Source: Panorpa germanica
Lineage: Eukaryota > Arthropoda > Insecta > Mecoptera > Panorpidae
Length of the DNA stretch: 64,000 nt
Assembly: GCA_963678705.1 (NCBI GenBank)
Contig: OY783208.1
Location: 16,937,486 to 17,001,485 of the forward strand
Reading direction: 5' to 3'
In this document: positions 55,808 to 64,000 of the stretch, piece by piece
Numbering within the stretch: the stretch's first letter is position 1
How the letters are laid out: the number at the start of each line of letters is the position of its first letter
Translations under genes and position numbers: made by a program
Notes under the pieces: generated by a model
Database searches by the model: none
Told to the model about the DNA's origin: nothing
Seen by the model: the letters and a program-made list of their open reading frames with translations, nothing else

Positions 55808-56310
55808 ACAAAAAGAATAAGATTCAACTTCATATATATTTTAAATTTGTAGGAAAAAAAAATACTTATAATATATATAGCTATATATATATATATATAT
55901 AGCATACCTTTTTTTTATTGCTTTTATCGCGTCCAATAAATCAATGAATTTGTTGCGAATACCGCCCATCATCATCAAAGTACCGATGATATGTTGAGTA
56001 CATATCACCCAAAAATAGCGTAGGCCTCAGCACTTGTTGCGTCCGTAAGGTTTACCATCATTCGACGCGGAATGAGTTCCGCCGATATATTGAGCCGAAC
56101 TACTTGTGCCTCATTGCTACTAGGGCTGTTTGGGGGTGGTGGTGGTGATGGCCGTATGCTAAACATTGTACAGACAGTGCATAATGGTATCGCAGCCATA
56201 GGTGGAGGTATGTCAAACCTCGCATCTGTAGAAGTGACTACCTCCATTACCACACTGTCACAACTGTCTGTATCGCTTATAGTTATGGTACTGTCAGTGT
56301 CAGAGCCATC
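55808..56310 (-). pseudogene. Type 2 WG-box gene, degenerate copy
   Basis: Acidic/Ser/Thr leader DSTITISDTDSCDSVVMEVV, then STDARFDIPPPMAAIPLC, a Pro-rich stretch (IRPSPPPPPNSPSSNE) and VNLTDATSAEAYAIFG. The YVPRTR motif and most of the WG-box are gone. The AAAAAAGGTATGC donor and an AT-rich intron-like stretch with a CTGCAACAAAAAG-type end remain downstream. Confidence 0.5.
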
Positions 56311-56559
56311 TAAAATGATGCCCTTTCTGCGACACCGCTGGTGCTGGCCCTGTGGTCATTTACTTCTATATAACACTGTCACATGGTGCACAACATATGG
56401 TGCTGTCGTCTAATTTTTGTTTTTTATTTTAGTATTGGTTACATTTTACCAACACAACAAAACTAGTACAAAAACTTGTAACTATTTTTTTAAAATGAAT
56501 TATTTACTCGTTCAGGCTGCGTAACAGTTGCATGCAATGTGAAAATAATAGCTTATATA

Positions 56560-56790
56560 AAACATCTGTCATACTTATTTTGAACATTAAGCACTGCTTT
56601 TTTATTACTTATAGATAGCGGTTAAAGGAAGATAAGAATTTCAAGAAAGTGGAATACACTATTTGAAGACTTTCTACTATCAGGCTCTTGGAATTCGTCA
56701 AATAAAACCTTTAAAATTGAAATAATATTTTCATCAAACCATACATTAAAATCGTCATTTAATGTTATATGAATCATCCTTCAACGAATC
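56560..56790 (-). pseudogene. Third fragment of the polymerase N-terminal region
   Basis: Decayed copy of the 40600-40827 fragment (FDENIISILKVLFDEFQEPD, then broken). It again sits directly against the C-terminal end of a type 3 WG-box gene, the same junction as at 40.8 kb, so the junction predates the duplication. Confidence 0.55.
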
Positions 56791-56791
56791 C

Positions 56792-57027
56792 TAATCTCGG
56801 CCTATTTCGTTGTTTAAAATTGAACGATACTGTCCATCTTGCCTGTATCGAGTATACTCTATAAGAATATTTTCAAAGTGGAAGCGGTGGAATATATTAT
56901 CTCTTTGATTGGCTGAATCTTTGATTGGCTAGTCTGCCAAATCTTTAATTACATTATGTATAATCACCGCCAAAAGGATAAATGGTATTGCTTCGTCTAC
57001 TTTTAGTCTTTTTGGTGGTGATGCCAT
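56792..57027 (-). pseudogene. Type 3 WG-box protein, copy D
   Basis: MASPPKRLKVDEAIPFILLA at 57027, a TAG at the Trp position shared with copy C, then FHFENILIEYTRYRQDGQYR and LNNEIGRD with stop. Nearly identical to copy C over the shared part. Confidence 0.5.
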
Positions 57028-57134
57028 TACTTAAAATTTTAAATGCACTGGGTACACATACAATAGTTTGCAGGACACATTTTATCATCTCTTTTTTCAT
57101 AGCGATATTTTCTTTATTCCTAGCACATATCCAT

Positions 57135-57685
57135 CAATTTTATCAAACAATCGTCATTTTTCACAAAACGGCAATCTTACTTTTGTAAAGATGATAAATT
57201 ATTTATAAAATCTGTATTTTTAATATTACAATTATTTTAATCTAATTTTATTAATGATTTTGGTAATTTTGTAATTTGAATATTTTCATTCTTTCAAGGA
57301 AATACTTTGAAGGAACATATTCTCTGAGCTTTATTAGCTTTTCTTTTGAATTGTACTTTACAATTCCTATAATTTATTGAATTAAAAAACTTGCAGAAGT
57401 ATTGAATCCATTTTTGCGCTCGGATTATATTTATTATAGATATAATTTTTAAGAAGTGCATTTTCAAGGCTCTCTTGACCTATTCTCTTGACTTCGTCCT
57501 AATTCGTTGTGTAAATTAGGACTATATTGTCTACCTTCAATATAGCCCATGTACTGGACAAATCTGTTTTCCAAATACAGGGGCGGTGGAGGTATATATC
57601 TGGGATACCCCCAGTGGCTGCACTCGTCCGCCAGTGTTTCAATCATCTCGTCTAAATTTTCCTCTACCGGTCTTAGATTTTCCAT
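57135..57685 (-). pseudogene. Type 1-like WG-box plus LRR gene, copy D
   Basis: Start MENLRPVEENLDEMIETLAD (57685), differing from MASTK, then ECSHWGYPRYIPPPPLYLEN, RFVQYMGYIEGRQYSPNLHN and ELGRSQENRSREP with stop. The WG-box frame is fully open. Downstream the leucine-rich repeats (57135-57300) are decayed. A TATA-like CTATATATATAAGG lies at about 57769-57757, but the TCAGT initiator is not present. Confidence 0.55.
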
Positions 57686-57775
57686 TTTTTTTTTTTGCTT
57701 TGTATAATAATTCTTATAAAAATCGAATTGTGAAGTGTTATAGACCAAACCAGAACCTTATATATATAGTGTGAT

Positions 57776-57778
<3 letters not shown>

Positions 57779-57828
<50 letters not shown>
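57779..57828. repeat. (TA)n microsatellite
   Basis: About 25 TA dinucleotides directly upstream of the copy D TATA box. Confidence 0.98.
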
Positions 57829-57834
<6 letters not shown>

Positions 57835-58357
57835 GTTTATTATGTAAGTTTAATGGAATTTTTTTCCCCCCCACTGTCCCTCTTAATCATCTACTAATTA
57901 GAAAATAAATAATATGTTAAATTGTGGTTATTTTATAATTAATATGAAGGTCACACGACTGCAGCTGCATATTGTGGTTTTGCGTGTAAAGGAAACAAAT
58001 TAATAAACCAATTAGTAAAAGAAAAAAAAATTCCATGACGACGGGTTGTGGTTTTTTGTAAACGAAACAATTAATAAACAAAAAATAATTCCCATGATGA
58101 CATTTTTTTGACGATAAAATGATTGCGGTTTGGAATGTAATTGTAAAGGAAACAATTAATAAACTATTTATGGGAAAAAAATTAGACGACGGGTTGTGGT
58201 TTTTTTTTTTGTTTGTGTGAAATGTATTAATTTATAAAAAAAATTAATTTCTCTTAAAGGAAGTAGCATTGTGGTTTTCTTATGAACTGATATATATATA
58301 TACGAGTACATAATACTATTGTACAAAATTCAAATAAAAAAAAGTTATCATAAAAAC

Positions 58358-59197
58358 ACCTTCCTGCATCAAAAAGAATAAGATTTAAGTTTCATATATA
58401 TATATGTTAAATTTGTAGGGAAAAAAATACTTATAATATAGCATACCTTTTTAATTAATCTCGCCCTATATATTTATGTATTTCAGGCGAATAGTGACCT
58501 TTTCTGTTATAGTACCGGTGATATGTGATAAACATGTCACCTAGAAACAGTTGTGGCCCGGGGATAAATCCTCGACGGCCCCAATAACCAGTGTGATCGG
58601 CTATCCTCTCTATTATAGCATCAGTCAAATTAGTCACCTGTTGAAGTGGCAGTTGATTGCCTATCTGCTATTCTCTCGATAACTACGTCAATTAAATTAG
58701 TTACATAGCTAACATATCACCTAGAAACAGTGGTGGCCTGGGGATGAATCCTCCACGCCCCCAATAACCAGTGTGATCGGCTATCCTCTCTATTATAGCA
58801 TCAGTTAAATTGGTCACCTGTTGAAGTGGCAGTTGATTGCCTATCTGCTAATCTCGATAAATGCGTCCATTAAATTAGTTTCCTGCCGAATTCGCATATG
58901 ATCCGATGTTGAATTCAATCGGACACTTGTATGGAGGTAAGGGCTCCTGGTGCTGTTTGGAGGTGGAACCGGTATTGATGGTTGCGCTTGCAATGCTGGT
59001 GAATGAATCGCCGCAATCGGTGGAGGTATATTATATCTGGTTCGTGGTACGTACATTTTTGCTCCATCGGTGTTACGTATTGTTGGCAATGCAGAAGATG
59101 ATGATGCAACACGGCTGGTTCTGGCCTTGTCGTCATTTTCTGTAACACCGCCGGTGCTGGTGCTGGCCCTGTCGTTATTTAATGTTATATAAATCAT
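58358..59197 (-). pseudogene. Type 2 WG-box gene with internal duplications, copy D
   Basis: Leader DRASTSTGGVTENDDKARTS, VASSSSALPTIRNTDGAK, MYVPRTRYNIPPPIAAIHSP, the Pro-rich piece PSIPVPPPNSTRSPYLHT, then two further WG-box starts in tandem (58740-58850 and 58455-58680). The last is open: DAIIERIADHTGYWGRRG, FIPGPQLFLGDMFITYHRYY, YSPEIHKYIGRD and stop. The post-stop intron follows (58447-58358). Confidence 0.55.
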
Positions 59198-59400
59198 CCT
59201 TCAACGGATCCTCATCTCGGCCTAGATCGTTGTGTAAAATTGAAGAATTCAAAGTAGAGTGACGGGTGGAATATATTCTATCTTTTCACAATAGCTAAAT
59301 ATTCAATTAGCTAGTCTGCCAAATCTGCTATTATATTATCTATAATCACCGCCAATGGTATAAATAGTATTGCTTAGTCTTGTTTTAGTCTTTGTGGTGA
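59190..59400 (-). pseudogene. Type 3 WG-box protein, degenerate copy
   Basis: MVSPQRLKQD followed by a stop, then AILFIPLAVIIDNI. The WG-box end is shortened by a deletion; CGAGATGAGG near 59215 corresponds to the GRD end. Confidence 0.45.
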
Positions 59401-59514
59401 TACCATTAATCAAACTTTTAAATGCACTAGGTACACACACAATAGTTTGCAGGACGCATTTTATTATCTCTTTTTTCTTAGCGATATTTTTTTTTCCTAG
59501 CGTATATATATCTA

Positions 59515-59863
59515 TTTTATCAAAAAATCATCATTTTTCACAAAGCGGCAATCTAATTTTTGTAAATATGATAAATTATTTGTATATTGTATTTTTTTAT
59601 ATTACAATTTTCAAAACCTAATTTTATTAATGATTTTGGTAATTTTCTAATTTGAATATTTTCATTCCTTTAAGGAAATTTTTCGAAGAAACATATTCTC
59701 TGAGCTTTCTTAGCTCTTTTTTTAAATTGTACTTTACAATTCTATGATTACTTGAATTAGAAAACTTGCCCTCGCAATTGATCAGAATATTGTAATGCAT
59801 TTGGATTATATTTAATATAGATATAATTTTTAAGAAGTGCATTTTCTGGGCTCGCTTGGTCAA
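59515..59863 (-). pseudogene. Type 1 tail and leucine-rich repeats, copy F
   Basis: ENALL-like tail reading KIISILNIIQMHYNILINCE, GKFSNSSNH, then KYNLKKELRKLREYVSSKNF and decayed repeats with LDCRFVKNDD at the end. No WG-box precedes it; unrelated sequence begins at about 59865. Confidence 0.5.
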
Positions 59864-60451
59864 TTTGTTCTGTCCGCAGTCCTATCTGACACAACACTAA
59901 TATTTTAAAAGTTTTTCACATTTTGTTTTTACAAATAATTACTTGGACTACTTGATCCAGGTTTCTTATAATTGATTTGACGAATAATAAGTAATTGTCA
60001 GTGGTGAGATGTTACGGAGATGATGTCCGACTGATAAGAGCAAGTAACATGTGTGATAACATGATAACTTTAAATTTATAGGTAAATATTAGAGACTTGG
60101 GCAGGATTTATCAGCATTGATGTCTTTCATATAATCTTTAGCGAAGTTGATGTTCTTCATTCACTCGCTGGCGTTTCTGACGGCGACAGTATTCTATTTT
60201 ACCGTCGGTTTCCGGCATTTTACATGACAATTTGTCCGCTCAAAGTAGTCGAAATAATAGTGGTAGGTTTACAATTCACATAGAAATGAAGATGTGGTAC
60301 AGACCTGATGGATATTACTCGTATTGCAAATAAAATTGTAAAATTCCACACCGATCCTACATCTATCAATTAACATTTGAAAAGTAGTTGGAGCTCCTTT
60401 TAAACCAAAAAAAAATCTATTTAATTAAAATAAACCTTGATTAACAGAAAA
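59864..60451. other. No gene seen
   Basis: Sequence of ordinary composition between the LRR relic and the Gypsy fragment. No motif recognised. Confidence 0.45.
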
Positions 60452-60740
60452 TTATGTTTTATCTGAATCTGCGTCACTTATAGGTATCTGATGGAATCCT
60501 AGTGCTAAATCATATGTAGTAAATAGGTATAATGTCCTAGTTTGTGTAAAATACCTGATATATTTTGTAATATAATCCGATAATCGATAACTATTCATCA
60601 TTTCTTTTTTATCAGATGCATTAGCCATTTTGGGCATGATCTAATATTTTATCAATTTGTGTATTTACTTCACTGTTATGTGGTTCTGGAATAACGATAA
60701 GTTTTTGAATAAATAGTTGAATGATGTTTAATGGTGTCTG
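60452..60740 (-). pseudogene. Ty3/Gypsy reverse transcriptase fragment
   Basis: KTYRY followed in the next frame by PEPHNSEVNTQIDKILDH, then a short unrelated stretch and LFTTYDLALGFHQIPISD, the RT palm start of Gypsy-type LTR retrotransposons. Frameshifts and the missing catalytic box show it is dead. No LTRs are seen nearby. Confidence 0.7.
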
Positions 60741-60789
60741 TTTATAAATAAAACAGATTTAAATTTCTCTTATTTTTTTTTTTAAATTT

Positions 60790-61040
60790 ATATTTATTGA
60801 ATATCATTTATTTTATAATGCAATGTATGCATCTTATTCTCTAATATAAATCTTTTAACATCATTGCACATAAAGCTAATTTATTCTGTTCAATTGTAAA
60901 CAAATTATGATCCTTAGATCTAATGGCATTTTGAGTTTTATAACTTAAATTATTATTATTATGTAAACAATCTTTATAGTCATCAAAATGTAAACGATTT
61001 ACAACAACATTTGAAATCACCCCCTTCCGATTTGAAATAG
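60790..61040 (-). pseudogene. Second copy of the polymerase C-terminal region, decayed
   Basis: On the minus strand KPISNRKGVISNVVVNRLHF, DDYKDCLHNNNN and NAIRSKDHNLFTIEQNKLAL match 46730-46930 (KPIAKTKGVSNVVVGRLPF and so on). The end is frameshifted. This shows that at least two separate copies of the polymerase gene contributed to the cluster. Confidence 0.65.
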
Positions 61041-61079
61041 GCTTTATCTCTTAAATTAGTTACAAACCCAGAATTTTAG

Positions 61080-61627
61080 TAATTTTAATATCATCGAATT
61101 AAATCAAATTTAAAAAAATTATAAATTTTAGAAAAGATTACATTTTTAATATCGGACGACATTATATGTAATTCTATCAATAATTTTGGTAATGTTGCAA
61201 TTTTAATATTATTCTTATATCTTAAATATAATTTCTGTAAAAATGATAAATTATAATTATTAAGAAAAGCTAAATTTGCAATATTACAAAAAGATAAATT
61301 TAATTCTATTAATGATTCTGGTAATTTTGTAATTTGAATATTTCTATTACATTCTTAATCTAATTTTTGTAAAGATGATAAATCATTTATAGAATCTGTA
61401 TTTTTAGTATTACAGTTTTCTAAAACTAACTCTATTAATGAATTCGGTAATTTTGTAATTTGAATATTTTCATTATCATTTAAGTTTAATTTTTGTAAAG
61501 ATGATGAATCATTTATAGTCTTGGAATCCATTTGCGATGTATTTGACATTTTACAATCATTAACCGAATGCTGATTATCTGCAGTTATCCCGCTCATTGC
61601 ATTGTCTGTTAAAATATATTTAGCCAT
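61080..61627 (-). pseudogene. Leucine-rich repeat protein, best preserved copy (one stop)
   Basis: From MAKYILTDNAMSGITADNQH (61627) through a Ser/Asn-rich linker into regular repeats of ~23 residues of the form SLQKLxLxxNxNIQITKLPxSLIEL. After LQKLD there is one TAA, then the frame is open again for two more repeats (NIQITKLPESLIELNLSFCN, LSFLQKLYLRYKNNIKIATL) to about 61080. The P-x-SLIEL signature resembles LRRs of the FNIP/IP kind. No signal peptide, so a cytoplasmic or nuclear binding protein. Confidence 0.6.
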
Positions 61628-61632
61628 GCATA

Positions 61633-61851
61633 CTACTTCTGTGAAATAATCTCTGCAGATTTGCCCAAACTTGTGAATACTGATTCAAAAACTGCCCATG
61701 TTGAAATTATATCTAGTTTTGTTTGTATTCTAAACAGATGTTCTCTAGATATGGCATTTAAAAGTGATTTTACCGCGTGTATTTGACTTTCTTGTTTGCG
61801 TAATAAATTAGCTGTATCCCTTGTCGTTTGTTTACTTAAAATCGGAACCAA
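61633..61851 (-). CDS. Small unknown open frame upstream of the LRR gene
   Basis: 72 codons (MVPILSKQTTRDTANLLRKQ, ESQIHAVKSLLNAISREHLF, RIQTKLDIISTWAVFESVFT), mostly helical by composition. It ends 6 bp before the ATG of the LRR gene on the same strand, which is unusually close. Not recognised. Confidence 0.3.
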   Translation of the reverse strand: MVPILSKQTTRDTANLLRKQESQIHAVKSLLNAISREHLFRIQTKLDIISTWAVFESVFTSLGKSAEIISQK

Positions 61852-62068
61852 TAAAAACGAAATCTTGTTTGTATATAAAAACAGTTTGAGAACGCCTTTT
61901 CCTTGATAGTTAATATCTTAAAGATTAAGTAAGGGGTATTAAAACTTTTTCTATGTATCAAGGACAGTTTTTTAAAACATTTATTTTAATTTTTAAGAAA
62001 ATTCTAAGAAAAGTGACGTTCTTGTAAACGTATTTGAGTATACTGTCAAAGGGTGCATTTATTTATTT

Positions 62069-62591
62069 GTGCACACCTTAGAGCATATATATATGGAGAG
62101 TGAAGCCTATATTTCCTATTGATTAAAAGTATGTCTTAAATATGTGCGAGAGAGAAAGGTATATCCTTTTTGTTCTCTATGTGCATGTGTCGAAAGTAAC
62201 AGCTGTCTAGATATAATAAATATTAATTATGTAAAGAAGTTATGTTTCTTTAGTTGGTACAGTGAAAACGTATACTCATAAATGCCATAGATTTTGCAGT
62301 TGGGATAACTGCTAACACTGTTGATATTTGGATTAGTTATATTTATATTTATATATATTTAATTTATATTTATACATATCTACATTATTCTACATCAATA
62401 CAATGTCATATTTAACAACTGTCACGTAGTATTATATCTAGGCAGCTCTGACTTGACAGCTGTCACTTTCGACGCATGCGCATAGAGAACAAATAGAAAC
62501 ATATACCTTTCTCTCTTGCACACATTTTGAACACACTTTCAGGTCCAGCACTTTCTCTCCATATACGTATATATGCTCAAAGATGCACACG
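62069..62591. mobile_element. Long inverted-repeat element
   Basis: The left arm (about 62069-62215) and right arm (about 62455-62591) are inverted copies. Shared text includes GAGCATATAT, GAGAGAAAGGTATAT, TTGTTCTCTATG and GACAGCTGTC-type words. About 240 bp of AT-rich loop separates them. No coding capacity and no clear target duplication; a MITE or foldback element. Confidence 0.65.
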
Positions 62592-63157
62592 TTTTTATAT
62601 TTTTATTATCTGGAAATGATAGCAGGCTTTGTTATAAATCATAGAAAATAGCAAGTTCCAGCACATTTTTAGAGCGTTGCAACTGCAGAATGTTTGATTT
62701 ATATCAAGGATCTGTTTTCAAAATGTGTAAACGCAGACTACGTGATATGTATTTAAATGTAACAAATACTGGTAAAAATACATTAGCCAGGCAAACTGAT
62801 ATTTAAGTTCAACTAATAGTAATGATTATTTTGCTGTTTATATATCACTTCTGGCTTTCTTCTTTTGATCCTCTCTCTTCATGTCCCCTACTCCTCCTTT
62901 ATTCACACCGTTTCCTGCTTCTCCTTCCTTATAGCCTGTATCTTTATCTATCAACTCTTGTCTTCCTTGTCTCCTCTCGACAAACCCTCTGTTATCTTTT
63001 CACTATCCTTCCTGCCTTCTCTCTTCGTTTTCACTTCTCCACTTATGTCTATTACAGGCATAAACGCTCTATCTTTACTATTTCCTCTTGACTCTCTTCC
63101 TTTACTATTTCTTCTTGACTCTCTTCCCTTACTTTTTTATGATTGTCTCTATCTCCG
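62592..63157. other. No host gene seen
   Basis: AT-rich to about 62830, then pyrimidine-rich sequence that is probably the 3' part of the LINE fragment that follows (minus strand). Confidence 0.4.
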
Positions 63158-63540
63158 TTATCCACCTCTTGTTCTTATCTCCTTTCCGAAAATCCTATAT
63201 TTTTCAGGACTGAAGTTTAACTGTTTCATAGCTACTTCTTTCTTTCTCCTGCTTCCCTTCACTGCCTCTTTTAGTACTTCCTCTCTCTCTTCAAGTTCCT
63301 TATGCAACCCAGCTACGAGCTTATTTATTGTCCTGTTTTTTCTTTCGCTTTTTCTATTTCCAGCCATCCACCTCTTTTCTTCACTGCCTCCCTTTAATAG
63401 CTGGCCAATATTCATTTCGCTCACTACTTTTTCCTTACACTCAAACTTAATGTGCTCCAGTGTTTCGTCCTCCGTTCCGCACACTCTACACTTTCTTTCT
63501 TCACTACTTTCCCAGTATCTGTTTCCTTGAAGCAGATTGA
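63158..63540 (-). pseudogene. Non-LTR retrotransposon C-terminal fragment with zinc knuckle
   Basis: Minus strand: NLLQGNRYWESSEERKCRVC, GTEDETLEHIKFEC gives C-x2-C-x8-H-x4-C, the C-terminal knuckle of many LINE ORF2 proteins. A charged tail follows (KKEVAMKQLNFSPEKYRIFG). The polymerase part is absent on the right, so it is a short fragment. The long plus-strand frame over the same bases is its antisense shadow. Confidence 0.65.
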
Positions 63541-63928
63541 AAAAGAAGAAACAGAAAGTACTATTCGAAATAGTAATAGTCTAGAATAGTTTAAGTTTAG
63601 TTTTAACTTTCAATTTATATGAAATGCATTAAGAAATATAATAATGTAGATTGTAAAGCCGAAAGGCACACAATTAATATAATAAATATTACTTCTGGAT
63701 TTTTTGTATGGTTGAATAAAATGAGTTACATAATATAAATCATTGCACTAGCATTATTGTAATGTTATTTTTAGGCCTATCTCATTGTATCTGAATTTGA
63801 ATAAAAGTTTTATAATTGATTTGTTATCTATGAATTTTATTTGTGTATGACCTTTCCTGTTAACCCTCATACTTTCTACTTCCAGGATCCTATTTAAGAT
63901 AACAAAAAAGAAAACTTGTGTTTCAAGA
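63541..63928. other. No gene seen
   Basis: AT-rich intergenic sequence. Confidence 0.5.
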
Positions 63929-63988
63929 AAGTACAGAACGTAACGGTAATGAAAAAAGTTAATCTCTCGGTAATACGAATAGGCTTGT
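63929..63988 (+). repeat. Second copy of the left end of the TTAA-target element
   Basis: AAGTACAGAACGTAACGG and TCTCTCGGTAATACGAA match 26746-26803 with scattered changes. It is followed directly by GGCTTGTGTCC, the reverse of the 'GACACAAGC' repeat. Confidence 0.6.
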
Positions 63989-64000
63989 GTCCTAAAAATA

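Noticed and set aside
62865..63530. 221-codon plus-strand frame rich in Leu, Ser and Phe
   Set aside because: It is the antisense of the LINE zinc-knuckle fragment at 63158-63540 continued into pyrimidine-rich sequence.
1..64000. tRNA, rRNA, riboswitch or bacterial-type operon features
   Set aside because: None seen by eye; a covariance-model scan (tRNAscan-SE, Infernal) was not possible here.

Overview
The window looks like arthropod, very probably insect, nuclear DNA. It is AT-rich and intron-bearing, and has GT-AG exons of recognisable animal genes: protein O-fucosyltransferase 1, a trypsin-fold protease homologue, a fibrinogen-related domain and an N-terminal protein methyltransferase end. 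It is densely filled with transposons, and TATA plus TCAGT-type core promoters are visible. The order of insect cannot be read from the sequence. Almost every recognisable host exon carries a stop, a lost start or a missing partner exon, so this is mainly a decaying, repeat-rich interval. No tRNA, rRNA or CRISPR was seen.

Layout. 1-1.2 kb: a 20-bp satellite and two O-fut1 exons (minus strand), the second with an in-frame stop. 1.19-7.85 kb: a complete MULE-like DNA transposon with a 9-bp target duplication, ~283-bp terminal inverted repeats, two inward arrays of a 192-bp unit, a frameshifted transposase gene (plus) and a BED finger-SGNH hydrolase gene (minus). 8.5-19.2 kb: a duplicated signal-peptide exon, a dead trypsin-like gene and a dead fibrinogen-related gene, with Harbinger and mariner pieces in their introns. 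21-25.2 kb: a methyltransferase terminal exon, a decayed Harbinger transposon (transposase plus Myb-like partner) and a 5'-truncated LINE with its target duplication. 26.7-39 kb: mostly gene-poor, with TTAA-, TA- and Helitron-type non-autonomous elements.

39.1-61.9 kb is the unusual part: more than 20 kb of minus-strand, repeatedly duplicated fragments of one gene set. It contains pieces of a type-B DNA polymerase (several copies), an HUH endonuclease-like Rep, a coiled-coil-type protein, leucine-rich repeats, and three paralogous small-protein types. The three types share an ~50-residue domain that I do not recognise (called the 'WG-box' here). Type 1 starts MASTK and is followed by leucine-rich repeats. 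Type 2 carries a YVPRTR motif after a Ser/Thr/acidic leader. Type 3 starts MASPPKRLKVD, with a nuclear-localisation-like signal. Type 1 copies keep a TATA/initiator promoter, and type 2 copies keep an intron just after the stop codon. The set looks like tandemly duplicated, endogenised copies of a polymerase-bearing virus-like or self-replicating element that I cannot assign. A 3.3-kb Helitron with exact termini, a Rep gene with two candidate introns and no helicase has inserted into this block at 49.8-53.1 kb.

62-64 kb holds an inverted-repeat element, a LINE C-terminal fragment and a second copy of a transposon end.
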